A program made the position numbers and the translations under genes. The notes below the pieces were generated by a model, which saw only the letters and a program-made list of their open reading frames with translations, did not search any database and had not been told where the DNA came from. Shown piece after piece: positions 7,885 to 14,352 of a stretch of 18,788 bases of DNA (positions are counted from its first letter, which is position 1; each line of letters starts with the position of its first letter). This DNA is from Zymomonas sp. (GTDB lineage: Bacteria > Pseudomonadota > Alphaproteobacteria > Sphingomonadales > Sphingomonadaceae), in NCBI GenBank assembly GCA_027489105.1, contig JAIYAJ010000599.1, positions 1-18,788 of the forward strand, in the 5' to 3' direction.

Positions 7885-8939
7885 CCCTGCCGGTCGAGCA
7901 GATCGTGACGGCGCAGCGCATGGCGCAGCTGGTCGTAGCTGAGCTTCAGCGCGAGTGCGGTGGCGCGCTGGTTGAAGCGGCAGCGCCGCAGCGCATCCTC
8001 CAAGAGCATCTTCTCATAGGTCAGGACCGCCGTCCGGAAGTCCTCGCAGCTGCTCGCTGGCGCTGAGACCGCAGCCTGCGCCGCGGGTGAACCGGCCCTT
8101 TCGGGGGATGCTGCGGCCGCCGTCGGGCTCGCTCCGACGGGCGCGGCCGATGCCGTTGTCGGACGCCAGGGGCTCTCGAACGGATCGAACTGGATATCGT
8201 CGATCGGCCGCTCCGGATCGTCCCAGCGATAGACGGCGCGCTCGACCACGTTGCGCAGCTCGCGGACATTGCCGGGCCAGGGATGGTCGACCAGCGTTGT
8301 GGTGGCCCCCGCCGAAAAGCCGGGCCAATGCGGCCAGCCCAGTTCCGAAGCCATGCGTCGTCCAAAATGATCGACGAGGACCGGCACGTCGCCGTCGCGG
8401 GCGCGCAGTGGCGGCAGGGTGATGACCTCGAACGACAGCCGATCGAGCAGATCGGCGCGGAAGCGCCCACGCTCGACGAGGTCCGGCAGATGCTCGTTCG
8501 TCGCGGCGACGATGCGGACGTCGACCCGAACCGGCCGCGACGCACCGATCCGCGTGACCTCGCCATATTCCACCGCGCGCAACAGCCGCTCCTGCGCGCC
8601 CATCGACAGCGTCGCCAGTTCGTCGAGGAAGAGCGTCCCGCCATGCGCTTCTTCGAAACGCCCCGCGCGTGCCTTTGTCGCGCCGGTAAAGGCGCCGGCT
8701 TCATGACCGAACAGCTCGGCCTCGATCAGCGTCTCCGGCAGGGCGGCGCAGTTCAGCGTGACGAGCGGGCCATCCCAGCGCTGCGACAGGCGATGGAGGC
8801 GCTCGGCGACCAGCTCCTTGCCGGTGCCCCGTTCGCCGATGACGAGCACCGGACGGTTGAGCGCGGCGGCGCGGCTGGCCCGCTCGACCGAGTCGAGAAA
8901 GGCCAGCGACTGGCCGATGAACTGGGCTTCGCGCTGCAT
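7881..8939 (-). CDS. pspF: Phage shock operon transcriptional activator PspF
   Basis: This sigma-54 enhancer-binding AAA+ protein of 352 residues has no N-terminal receiver domain, as in E. coli PspF. Motifs are Walker A GERGTGKE (35-42), the sigma-54-contacting GAFTGA loop (82-87), Walker [11 protein letters not shown] (100-109), then [14 protein letters not shown] and the PspF-like stretch [20 protein letters not shown]. An Ala/Pro/Ser-rich linker of about 60 residues leads to a C-terminal Fis-type helix-turn-helix ([20 protein letters not shown]). The ATG at 8939 is chosen because the conserved start (QFIGQS...) begins there; a TTG 12 codons upstream is possible and neither has a clear ribosome binding site. 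In E. coli PspA binds PspF and holds it off until membrane stress. The psp genes lie divergently next door. Confidence 0.93.
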   Translation of the reverse strand: MQREAQFIGQSLAFLDSVERASRAAALNRPVLVIGERGTGKELVAERLHRLSQRWDGPLVTLNCAALPETLIEAELFGHEAGAFTGATKARAGRFEEAHGGTLFLDELATLSMGAQERLLRAVEYGEVTRIGASRPVRVDVRIVAATNEHLPDLVERGRFRADLLDRLSFEVITLPPLRARDGDVPVLVDHFGRRMASELGWPHWPGFSAGATTTLVDHPWPGNVRELRNVVERAVYRWDDPERPIDDIQFDPFESPWRPTTASAAPVGASPTAAAASPERAGSPAAQAAVSAPASSCEDFRTAVLTYEKMLLEDALRRCRFNQRATALALKLSYDQLRHALRRHDLLDRQG

Positions 8940-8948
8940 GCCACAGGA

Positions 8949-8991
8949 TTGGCGTAAAATCCCAAGACTTGGCAATAGCGAAATGTGCCAA
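8949..8991. promoter_or_regulatory. Candidate PspF upstream activating sites
   Basis: Two inverted repeats of the same half-site are adjacent: TTGGC (8949-8953) with CCAAG (8962-8966), and TTGGCA (8969-8974) with TGCCAA (8986-8991). CCAAGACTTGG at 8962-8972 is a further dyad made from neighbouring halves. They lie about 50-95 bases upstream of the sigma-54 promoter at 9040, a normal distance for enhancer sites, and overlap the pspF leader. In E. coli the equivalent arrangement also autoregulates pspF. Assignment to PspF is inference from position. Confidence 0.5.
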
Positions 8992-9039
8992 CCTCCTCTC
9001 GGCCTCCACTATTACTTTGTAAATAAGGGATTTTTGGAA

Positions 9040-9057
9040 TTGGCACGGCTTCTGCAT
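9040..9057 (+). promoter_or_regulatory. Sigma-54 promoter of the psp operon
   Basis: TTGGCACGGCTTCTGCAT matches the -24/-12 consensus (TTGGCACG, four bases, TTGCA) with one mismatch in the -12 element. The invariant GG (9042-9043) and GC (9054-9055) are exactly ten bases apart. The predicted start is near 9067, about 43 bases ahead of the miniprotein gene. The neighbouring sigma-54 activator gene strongly supports the call. Confidence 0.88.
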
Positions 9058-9109
9058 TGCATCAGCCATACCGGCACTGCCGGAACCGGAACGACAGGGA
9101 AACAGGATA

Positions 9110-9256
9110 ATGTTCGGTCTCGACACCATCGACCTCCAGCGCATCACGGTCTCGGCCGTGGGCGCCGCGCTTCTCTCGCTGATCTGTATCCTGGGGGCGG
9201 TTGCCCCTGCGCAGATCGGCCCCGCCGCCTTCCAGCAGGAGGGTACCCTCCGTTAA
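9110..9256 (+). CDS. 48-residue membrane miniprotein, first gene of the psp transcript
   Basis: The ORF is ATG to TAA, 48 residues. It has a short polar start (MFGLDTIDLQR), one hydrophobic segment at about residues 14-33 (VSAVGAALLSLICILGAVAP) and a short tail ending QQEGTLR. The segment could be a membrane anchor or a signal peptide (AVAPA-Q resembles a cleavage site). Purine-rich AGGGA (9096-9100) and AGGA (9104-9107) precede the start. It is the first ORF after the sigma-54 promoter and lies 82 bases ahead of pspA, so it should be induced with the Psp response. I do not recognise a named family. Codon use matches the neighbours (mostly G/C third positions), which favours a real gene. Confidence 0.7.
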   Translation: MFGLDTIDLQRITVSAVGAALLSLICILGAVAPAQIGPAAFQQEGTLR

Positions 9257-9263
9257 CGCATGG

Positions 9264-9296
9264 CGTCCGCCGCCGGACGGGTTAGACTGCCGGCGG
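9264..9296 (+). other. Two overlapping, mutually exclusive hairpins before pspA
   Basis: A 6-bp stem with a 4-base loop (9264-9269 with 9274-9279) shares bases with a 7-bp stem (9270-9276 with 9290-9296, 13-base loop). They cannot form together. They sit between the miniprotein stop and the pspA ribosome binding site, in RNA of the psp transcript. Function is unknown and GC-rich chance pairing is possible. Confidence 0.35.
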
Positions 9297-9338
9297 TCCC
9301 GCCAAGCCAGTATCGAGCGTAATCAAGGAGCCTGACAG

Positions 9339-10010
9339 ATGGGGATTTTCTCCCGCACCCGCGACATCATCGCCGCCAACGTCACCGACCTTCTCGACAA
9401 GGCCGAAGACCCGGCGAAGATGATCCGCATGATTATCCTCGAAATGGAGGAGACTCTCGTCGAGGTGCGCGCCTCCGCCGCGCGGACGATCGCCGACCAG
9501 AAGGAACTGCGTCGCCAGATCGCCAAGCTCGAGACCGTCCAGGCCAACTGGCTAGAAAAGGCCGAACTGGCGCTGTCCAAGGACCGCGAGGACCTGGCCA
9601 AGGCCGCGCTGGTCGAAAAGCAGAAAGCCGCCGATCTCGCCGGCCAGCTGCACGAAGAGATCGACCTGCTCGATGAGTCGCTGAAGGCGTCCGAAGCCGA
9701 CATCGCCAAGCTGCAGGGCAAGCTGCGCGAGGCGCGGGCGCGCCAGAACAGCATCGTGACCCGCCTCGAATCGGCCAATAACCGCGCCCGCATGCGGGAA
9801 ATGTATGCCGGTCCGAAGATCGACGAAGCTTTCTCGCGCTTCGAACTGCTCGAACGCCGCGTCGATTATGCCGAGGGTCGCGCCGAAGCGGCGGGCATGG
9901 GCGCAGCACCCAAGTCGCTCGAGGAGGAGATCGCCGAACTGCGCTCGTCCGACAAGGTCGACGCCGAACTGGCCGCGCTGAAGGCCAAGGCGCAGAGCAA
10001 GGGGGCCTGA
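9339..10010 (+). CDS. pspA: Phage shock protein A
   Basis: PspA is a peripheral inner-membrane coiled-coil protein of 223 residues (family about 222) in the PspA/IM30/ESCRT-III group. It binds stressed membranes and in enterobacteria inhibits PspF. The N-terminal amphipathic segment MGIFSRTRDIIAANVTDLLD is typical, followed by DPAKMIRMIILEMEETLVEVR and long heptad-rich helices to about residue 150. NNRARMREMYAGPKIDEAFSRFELLERRVDYAEGRAEA is the usual C-terminal helix region (about residues 147-187). AAGGAG at 9325-9330 supports the start at 9339. pspB begins four bases after the stop. It should be transcribed from the sigma-54 promoter at 9040. Confidence 0.97.
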   Translation: MGIFSRTRDIIAANVTDLLDKAEDPAKMIRMIILEMEETLVEVRASAARTIADQKELRRQIAKLETVQANWLEKAELALSKDREDLAKAALVEKQKAADLAGQLHEEIDLLDESLKASEADIAKLQGKLREARARQNSIVTRLESANNRARMREMYAGPKIDEAFSRFELLERRVDYAEGRAEAAGMGAAPKSLEEEIAELRSSDKVDAELAALKAKAQSKGA

Positions 10011-10014
10011 GGCG

Positions 10015-10278
10015 ATGGAAGGTCTCGTCCCGATCGGGGTGGTCGGCATCCTCTTTCTCGGCCTGCCCTGGCTGGTCTTCCACTATGTCACCCAGTGGAA
10101 GAAGAATGGCGGGCTGACGGTCGAGGACGAGAAGCTTCTCGACGACATGCATGAAATGGCCCGTCGCCTGGACGATCGCGTCGCCACGCTGGAACGGATC
10201 CTGGACAGTCAGGACCCCAGCTGGCGGCCGCGCCAGGTCGCAGAGCGTGGCCAGGAGGAATGGCGCCGCGATCACTGA
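10015..10278 (+). CDS. pspB: Phage shock protein B
   Basis: PspB is a small inner-membrane protein that, with PspC, relays membrane stress to PspA-PspF in enterobacteria. The protein is 87 residues: one membrane helix at about 4-26 (VPIGVVGILFLGLPWLVFHY), then a cytoplasmic coiled coil with MARRLDDRVATLERILDSQD and the PspB-typical DPSWR. E. coli PspB has the same order (helix, then a LESILD...NWR ending). The tail of about 15 residues after SWR is longer and charged. It starts four bases after pspA, with GAGG in the pspA stop region as ribosome binding site. The RVATLERI segment recurs in four downstream genes. Confidence 0.92.
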   Translation: MEGLVPIGVVGILFLGLPWLVFHYVTQWKKNGGLTVEDEKLLDDMHEMARRLDDRVATLERILDSQDPSWRPRQVAERGQEEWRRDH

Positions 10279-10317
10279 TCGCCAGGACGCCGACAGAACA
10301 GGAAGGGAAGGTTCGAA

Positions 10318-10701
10318 ATGTCCGCTCGCCGCACAAAATTCTATGTCGACAAGCGCAACCGCAAATGGCTGGGCGTCTGCGCGGGACTTGCCGACTATAC
10401 CGGGATCGACGTCACGCTGGTCCGCGTCGGCACCGTGTTGCTGACCCTGATCGGGGGCTTTCCCTGGACATTGGTCGCCTATCTGCTGGTCAACTGGCTG
10501 GTCGACGACAAGCCGCGCGAATTCTACGAAAGCGACCGCGAGGAGCAGAAGTTCTGGCAGACCGTGCGGGCCCGGCCCGGCGCCTCGGTCCGTGACGTCC
10601 GCGCCCGCTTCCGCGACATCGATCGCCGGATTGCCGATGTCGAGACGCACGTCACCAGCCACAATTCGGCGCTGGCCCGCGAGATCGACGCGCTCCGCTG
10701 A
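10318..10701 (+). CDS. pspC: Phage shock protein C with C-terminal coiled coil
   Basis: PspC is an inner-membrane partner of PspB; the protein is 127 residues. The PspC domain covers about residues 7-65, with KWLGVCAGLADYTGIDVTLV and the hydrophobic VGTVLLTLIGGFPWTLVAYLLVNWL. After WLVDDKPREFYESD comes a helical cytoplasmic tail ending RIADVETHVTSHNSALAREI-DALR. That ending closely parallels the ends of the small proteins at 10847 and 11171. GGAAGGGAAGG precedes the start. It is 39 bases after pspB, so the main psp run is miniprotein-pspA-pspB-pspC. The next gene is 145 bases away. Confidence 0.93.
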   Translation: MSARRTKFYVDKRNRKWLGVCAGLADYTGIDVTLVRVGTVLLTLIGGFPWTLVAYLLVNWLVDDKPREFYESDREEQKFWQTVRARPGASVRDVRARFRDIDRRIADVETHVTSHNSALAREIDALR

Positions 10702-10760
10702 GCTGCGCTTCGCGCCGGATCGCCAAGGCCGTCGAGGCGCGGCACCGTCAACATCATGGC

Positions 10761-10830
10761 GTTCGTCGAACCGGGAATGATGTTCGTCGAACGGTCGAAC
10801 CGACAGTCCTGTAAACAGCGATGGCTGTCG
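10761..10830. promoter_or_regulatory. Tandem palindromes upstream of the second psp gene group
   Basis: GTTCGTCGAAC occurs twice, at 10761-10771 and 10782-10792. Each copy is a perfect dyad and the copies are 21 bases apart, two helical turns, so both would lie on one face of the DNA. A further GGTCGAACC (10793-10801) and an inverted repeat CGACAG (10801-10806) / CTGTCG (10825-10830) follow directly, just ahead of the ribosome binding site of the 10847 gene. This looks like an operator for a dimeric regulator. Which regulator is unknown. No sigma-54 GG-N10-GC site was found in the 10702-10846 gap. Confidence 0.45.
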
Positions 10831-10846
10831 GGTTAGGGGAAGACAG

Positions 10847-11161
10847 ATGGATATTCCGATGGCAGTTCTGGTGCCGGGTGCGACGATCGTCGCCATTCTC
10901 GGTGTCGCCGGCTGGATCGTGACGACCTGGCTCAGGGTCAAGCATGGCTATCCGCTGGAGAACAGCTGGGGCAAGGCGGTCTATCCGCGCAGCAGCGACG
11001 AGACGATGGAGCGGGTCAAGCTCCTCTCCGGCGAGAATGCCCAGCTTCGGGCCGAACTGTCCGCCGTCAAGGAGCGGCTCGCCACGGTCGAACGCATCGT
11101 CACCGACAGCAGCTTCCGCCTCGACCAGGAAATCAACGCCCTGCGCGGCCCGGCCAACTGA
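10847..11161 (+). CDS. PspB-like small membrane coiled-coil protein (paralogue 1)
   Basis: The protein is 104 residues. A membrane helix spans about residues 5-29. It is followed by a short conserved-looking linker (KHGYPLENSWGKAVYP) and a coiled coil from about 51 to 100. The C-terminal module RLATVERIVTDSSFRLDQEI then NALR matches PspB and the PspC tail. By analogy it should sit in the inner membrane with the coiled coil in the cytoplasm and pair with PspB/PspC or PspA; this is inference. GGGGAAG precedes the ATG at 10847; an ATG at 10859 is an alternative. It opens a second group of four small genes, nine bases ahead of the next. Confidence 0.8.
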   Translation: MDIPMAVLVPGATIVAILGVAGWIVTTWLRVKHGYPLENSWGKAVYPRSSDETMERVKLLSGENAQLRAELSAVKERLATVERIVTDSSFRLDQEINALRGPAN

Positions 11162-11170
11162 GGTCCTCTT

Positions 11171-11428
11171 ATGGTCAATCTCTTTTACTACATGATCGCC
11201 AGCATTCCGCTGGTCGCCATCCTCGGCTGGGTCGCCACCGAATGGATGTCGCTGCGGAAGAAGCAGATCGAGGTCCTGTCCAGGGACACCGCCGAGAAGG
11301 CCGCCCAATATGCGGCGAAGACCGAACGGCTCGAACAGCGCGTTGCGGTGCTCGAACGGATCCTGACGGACCGTTCCACCGATCTGGCAGCCGAGATCGA
11401 TCGTCTGCGCGATCAACCACTCAACTGA
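11171..11428 (+). CDS. PspB-like small membrane coiled-coil protein (paralogue 2)
   Basis: The protein is 85 residues: a membrane helix at about 4-26 (LFYYMIASIPLVAILGWVAT), then basic SLRKKQ, then a coiled coil to the end. RVAVLERILTDRSTDLAAEI followed by DRLR is the clearest copy of the shared C-terminal module and is nearly identical at its start to the corresponding stretch of the next gene (RVAVLERI). The basic residues after the helix favour an N-out, C-in topology. It lies nine bases after the previous gene, so they are surely co-transcribed. The upstream AGGTCCTCTT is a weak ribosome binding site, so coupling to the gene before is likely. No named family beyond PspB-like is recognised. 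Confidence 0.78.
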   Translation: MVNLFYYMIASIPLVAILGWVATEWMSLRKKQIEVLSRDTAEKAAQYAAKTERLEQRVAVLERILTDRSTDLAAEIDRLRDQPLN

Positions 11429-11451
11429 TTGCATCCGCGAGGAGAAGCAGG

Positions 11452-11700
11452 ATGAACCCCTTTGAAATGGTCGTGCTGATCGTCGCCATCACGGCGGTCA
11501 CGAGCATATTCCGCGCCAAATATGGCGTTACGCGCAAGGGCGAAAAATGGGCCCGGCGCGACAATGGTGACACCGAAAGGCTGCGGGAAGAGATGCGCCT
11601 GCTCAAGGAGCGGGTCGCCGTCCTCGAACGCATCGCCACCGAAAATGACCGCGGCATGGCCCTTGATCGCGAGATCGAGGCGCTGCGCCGGGTCGACTGA
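11452..11700 (+). CDS. PspB-like small membrane coiled-coil protein (paralogue 3)
   Basis: The protein is 82 residues from the ATG at 11452; the longer in-frame extension overlaps the previous gene and is not protein-like. GAGGAGAAGCAGG before the start is a strong ribosome binding site. A membrane helix is at about 4-20 (FEMVVLIVAITAVTSIF). It is followed by RAKYGVTRKGEKWARR, which resembles the RVKHGYPLENSWG linker of the 10847 protein. The coiled coil ends RVAVLERIATEND, then REIEALRRVD, with two more residues between the halves of the module than in the 11171 protein. Function by analogy to PspB is inference. Confidence 0.8.
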   Translation: MNPFEMVVLIVAITAVTSIFRAKYGVTRKGEKWARRDNGDTERLREEMRLLKERVAVLERIATENDRGMALDREIEALRRVD

Positions 11701-11722
11701 TCCTCAAGGAAGGAACGGGACC

Positions 11723-11968
11723 ATGATCGACTCTACCTTCTGGCTCACCGTGAGCGGGGCGGGACTGATTGGCCTCGGCGTCGTCGCCTGGGCGGCGCTG
11801 GCCGGCTGGCGCGGCTGGCTCGAACTGGAAAGGATGCGCCTCGAGCGGCGCATTCCGGTTGCGAGCGAGCCATCGCTCGGGCCGTCGCCCGCCGCGCGTA
11901 TCGAACTGGCCGATCTCAAGGAACGTATCCGCAAGCTCGAAGCGATCGCCTCCGGCGTCGACCTCTGA
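11723..11968 (+). CDS. PspB-like small membrane protein with shortened module (paralogue 4)
   Basis: The protein is 81 residues from the ATG at 11723, preceded by AAGGAAGGAACGGG; a longer in-frame reading lies over the previous gene. A membrane helix spans about residues 7-29. It is followed by WLELERMRLERRIP, a Pro/Ser-rich stretch (VASEPSLGPSPAAR) and a short helix ELADLKERIRKLEAIASGVDL. The ending aligns with RVAxLERIxT of the other copies but stops there, lacking the EIxxLR half. It is the most divergent member and its family assignment is weaker. It is the last gene of the group; a hairpin follows. Confidence 0.75.
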   Translation: MIDSTFWLTVSGAGLIGLGVVAWAALAGWRGWLELERMRLERRIPVASEPSLGPSPAARIELADLKERIRKLEAIASGVDL

Positions 11969-11976
11969 CACGCCGC

Positions 11977-11998
11977 CGGTCGGGCTCAGCCCTGACCG
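11977..11998. terminator. Hairpin between the convergent psp and mla groups
   Basis: A 9-bp GC-rich stem with a single bulged T (11977-11985 with 11989-11998) lies nine bases after the last psp-side stop and covers the stop codon of the minus-strand lipoprotein gene. No T run follows on either strand, so it is at best a weak bidirectional terminator. Confidence 0.4.
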
Positions 11999-12573
11999 AT
12001 CCAGTCCGCCACGTCCGCCGCCACCTGATTGGCGGCCTGATTGAGACCCGCCGTCACGCTTGCGGCGTCCTCGCCCGCCACCGGGATACGCGCCTCGAAC
12101 CTGCGGGTCTTCACCTCGTCGCTGCCCGCCCGCGCCAGCGTTGCGTCATAGGTCACCAGAACCTGCCGCTGTCCACCGAGCAGCTGGAAGGCGATGAGCG
12201 TGCCTCCGAGGCGATTGTCCGGGGTGATCGACGCATTGCGATGGTCCGGCACGAAGCGGCCGGTCTTCGCCTCGATCGTCTCGGCGAGAACCGAGCGGAA
12301 GAGGGCACCGGGCGTATCGACCCAGGCGACCTTGGGCAGATAGGCGAAGGTCATGCCCGTCTGCACCGCGATGCGCTGGTTTCGCAGCTGCGAGGGAAGG
12401 GCGGGCATCGCGACGCTGACGGCCTGCGCATCGCGGGCGACCTTGGCGGTGCCGGCCGGAACGGTCGCCTGCGCGGTCAGACCCACCAGCCGCTCGGGCG
12501 GATCCTCACCCAGGCTGACGCAGCCCGACAGAAGAACGGCGGCAGAAACGGCGATCAGCGAACGGCGCAGCAT
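11986..12573 (-). CDS. ABC transport auxiliary lipoprotein (Mla/PqiC type)
   Basis: The protein is 195 residues: a signal peptide with lipobox LLSGC, the lipidated Cys being C18, then a periplasmic domain of the ABC-transport-auxiliary family (PqiC-like). These lipoproteins sit in the outer membrane and work with an MCE-domain protein in lipid transport. Family-like segments are QLRNQRIAVQ, AYLPKVAWVDTPGALFRSVLAETIEA and the C-terminal LNQAANQVAADVADWI. The ATG at 12573 is preferred, with AAGGA at 12584-12588; a TTG at 12582 overlapping the mlaD stop is the alternative. As last gene of the mla run it lies five bases after the MCE gene, which fits a dedicated outer-membrane partner. Confidence 0.87.
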   Translation of the reverse strand: MLRRSLIAVSAAVLLSGCVSLGEDPPERLVGLTAQATVPAGTAKVARDAQAVSVAMPALPSQLRNQRIAVQTGMTFAYLPKVAWVDTPGALFRSVLAETIEAKTGRFVPDHRNASITPDNRLGGTLIAFQLLGGQRQVLVTYDATLARAGSDEVKTRRFEARIPVAGEDAASVTAGLNQAANQVAADVADWIGQG

Positions 12574-12578
12574 GGCCC

Positions 12579-13526
12579 TCAATCCTTCGACTTATAATCG
12601 GGAAGCTTCGATCCACCCAGCACGGCGCCGGCGCCGCCCCGGTCGAGCTTCGACGAAATGGCGTTCAGCGAGTCCGACATCTCGGCGATGTTGCGAACGA
12701 GCTGGTTGATCTGCGGCACAGTCTCGGACGAGAAGCTCTTCAGGCCCGGACGGGCGTCGGTGATCGCCGCGTCGAGGGTCTCCAGCGTGTGCTGGGCCGA
12801 AGCGGTCGCCTTGTTGAGATTGGCCATGGCCGGGCGGACATCGCTCTGAACAACGCCGTTGGTCGTCTCGGCCAGTTCGCCGACGCGTTCGGCTGCGAGG
12901 CCCGCCTGCTCCATCGTGGTCTTCAACTGGACGACGGCGGCCGCGATCTCCGGGCCACGATTGGCCAGGTCGCCCGACAGCCGGTCGACATTGGCGAGGA
13001 TGCCGGTGATCGATTTCTGATTCTTGTCGTTGAGCAGTTCGGTGAGCCGTCCGGTCAGCGTGGAGATGCGCTGAAGCAGTTCGGGCGCCGAATTGAGCAG
13101 TTCGCCCAGCGCACCCGGCTTGGTCGGGATCACGGGAACGCCGTAAGGTCCCGGCTCGATGATCGGCGGAGCATTCTTGACCGCACCATCCAGATTGACC
13201 TGGCTGACCCCGGTGAAGCCGACGCCCGCGATGGTGGCGGTCGTGCCCTGGAGGATCGGCGAGTCCTTCTCGACCGCGATGCGGACGCGAACGAATTCGG
13301 GGCTGTCGGGCATCAGCCGGATCTCTTCGACCTTGCCGACGGGGACGCCAGAGAAGTTCACCGGCGACCCTTTGGCGAGGCCGTCGACCGACGTCTTGAA
13401 GAAGATGTCGTAGCGCTGGATGCTGTTGGTGTTGAACCCCGCCAGCCAGACGATAAACGCCAGCAACGCCACGAGCAGGGCCAGAACGACCCCGCCGACG
13501 AGCACATGATTAGACCGGGTTTCCAT
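12579..13526 (-). CDS. mlaD: MlaD-type MCE-domain lipid-binding protein
   Basis: This periplasmic, membrane-anchored component of the Mla phospholipid transporter binds lipid through its MCE domain. The protein is 315 residues: an N-terminal membrane helix (about 8-28, VLVGGVVLALLVALLAFIVW), then the MCE domain at about 35-120 with SVDGLAKGSPVNFSGVPVGK, VRVRIAVEKDSPI and GFTGVSQVNL. A long helical region to the C-terminus follows (IDRL/LNKATASAQHTLETLDAAI-like heptads), ending DYKSKD. The ATG at 13526 is preceded by GAGGGA and lies seven bases after the ATPase stop; the frame extends 44 codons further upstream but those overlap mlaF. The long helical tail suggests a tube-forming MCE protein rather than the short E. 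coli MlaD. Confidence 0.92.
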   Translation of the reverse strand: METRSNHVLVGGVVLALLVALLAFIVWLAGFNTNSIQRYDIFFKTSVDGLAKGSPVNFSGVPVGKVEEIRLMPDSPEFVRVRIAVEKDSPILQGTTATIAGVGFTGVSQVNLDGAVKNAPPIIEPGPYGVPVIPTKPGALGELLNSAPELLQRISTLTGRLTELLNDKNQKSITGILANVDRLSGDLANRGPEIAAAVVQLKTTMEQAGLAAERVGELAETTNGVVQSDVRPAMANLNKATASAQHTLETLDAAITDARPGLKSFSSETVPQINQLVRNIAEMSDSLNAISSKLDRGGAGAVLGGSKLPDYKSKD

Positions 13527-13533
13527 CAGTCCC

Positions 13534-14352
13534 TCATTCCCCGGCGCCCTTTGCAGCCGCCCGTTCGGCGGCATCGGCCGCCACTCGCCCACGTGGGCCG
13601 TTGAAATATTCCTGAATCCACGGATGGTCCAACGCCAATAGTTCCGGGATCGTTCCAACCGCGATCACGCGCTTGTCCGCCAGCACGGCGACCCGGTCGC
13701 AGATGGCATGCAGCGTGTCGAGGTCGTGGGTGATCAGGAAAACGGTGAGTCCGAGCGTCTTCTGCAGCGACCGGATCAACTCGTCGAAGGCGGCGGCACC
13801 GATCGGGTCGAGCCCCGCCGTCGGCTCGTCAAGGAACAGCAGCTGCGGATCGAGCGCAAGTGCTCGCGCCAGACCTGCGCGCTTCTTCATACCGCCCGAC
13901 AGTTCGGACGGATATTTGGGACCCGCCTCCGCCGGCAGGCCCGACATGGCGACCTTATAGGCGGCGATCTCGTCGAGCAGCACCGGATCGAGCCGGGGAT
14001 AATATTCGCGGATCGGGACCTGGACATTCTCGGCCACGGTCAGCGTCGAGAACAGCGCGCCGCCCTGAAACAAAACGCCCCAGCGGCTGCGGACCTGCTT
14101 GGCCTCGCTTTCGTCGCGGTCGATCATCGGCTCGCCGAACACCTCGACCGTACCGGTCACCGGGCGCTGCAGCCCGATGATCGAGCGCATCAGCACCGAC
14201 TTGCCGGTACCCGATCCGCCGACGACGCCGAGGATCTCGCCGCGACGCACATCGAGATCGAGCCCCTCATGCACGATCTGGTCACCAAAGGCATTGCTCA
14301 GACCCTGCACCCGGATGACGATATCCCCGTCATGGACGTTCAGCCGCGCCAT
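13534..14352 (-). CDS. mlaF: Mla-type ABC transporter ATP-binding protein
   Basis: This cytoplasmic ATPase of 272 residues drives the MlaE permease. Motifs in order are Walker A GGSGTGKS, Q-loop VLFQGGALFS, signature LSGGMKKRAGLARAL, Walker B LLFLDEPTAGLDP and the switch His in LITHDLD. LFQGGALFSTLTVAENV is characteristic of the MCE-associated ATPase family. The start at 14352 overlaps the permease stop by one base (TGATG). The longer open frame upstream, to 15285, is only the antiphase reading of mlaE. The C-terminal tail (about 20 residues, Ala/Arg-rich) goes beyond the E. coli protein. Confidence 0.94.
   Translation of the reverse strand: MARLNVHDGDIVIRVQGLSNAFGDQIVHEGLDLDVRRGEILGVVGGSGTGKSVLMRSIIGLQRPVTGTVEVFGEPMIDRDESEAKQVRSRWGVLFQGGALFSTLTVAENVQVPIREYYPRLDPVLLDEIAAYKVAMSGLPAEAGPKYPSELSGGMKKRAGLARALALDPQLLFLDEPTAGLDPIGAAAFDELIRSLQKTLGLTVFLITHDLDTLHAICDRVAVLADKRVIAVGTIPELLALDHPWIQEYFNGPRGRVAADAAERAAAKGAGE

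Noticed and set aside
8970..8995. Sigma-54 promoter reading into pspF on the minus strand
   Set aside because: TTGGCAC is present on that strand but no GC follows ten bases after the GG; the site fits an enhancer dyad better.
10761..10800. Alphaproteobacterial SOS (LexA) box
   Set aside because: GTTC and GAAC units abound here, but none are spaced with seven bases in the same orientation as GTTC-N7-GTTC or GAAC-N7-GAAC requires.
12789..13604. Plus-strand open frame of 271 codons opposite mlaD
   Set aside because: Antisense shadow; the minus frame has a clear MCE domain and membrane helix.
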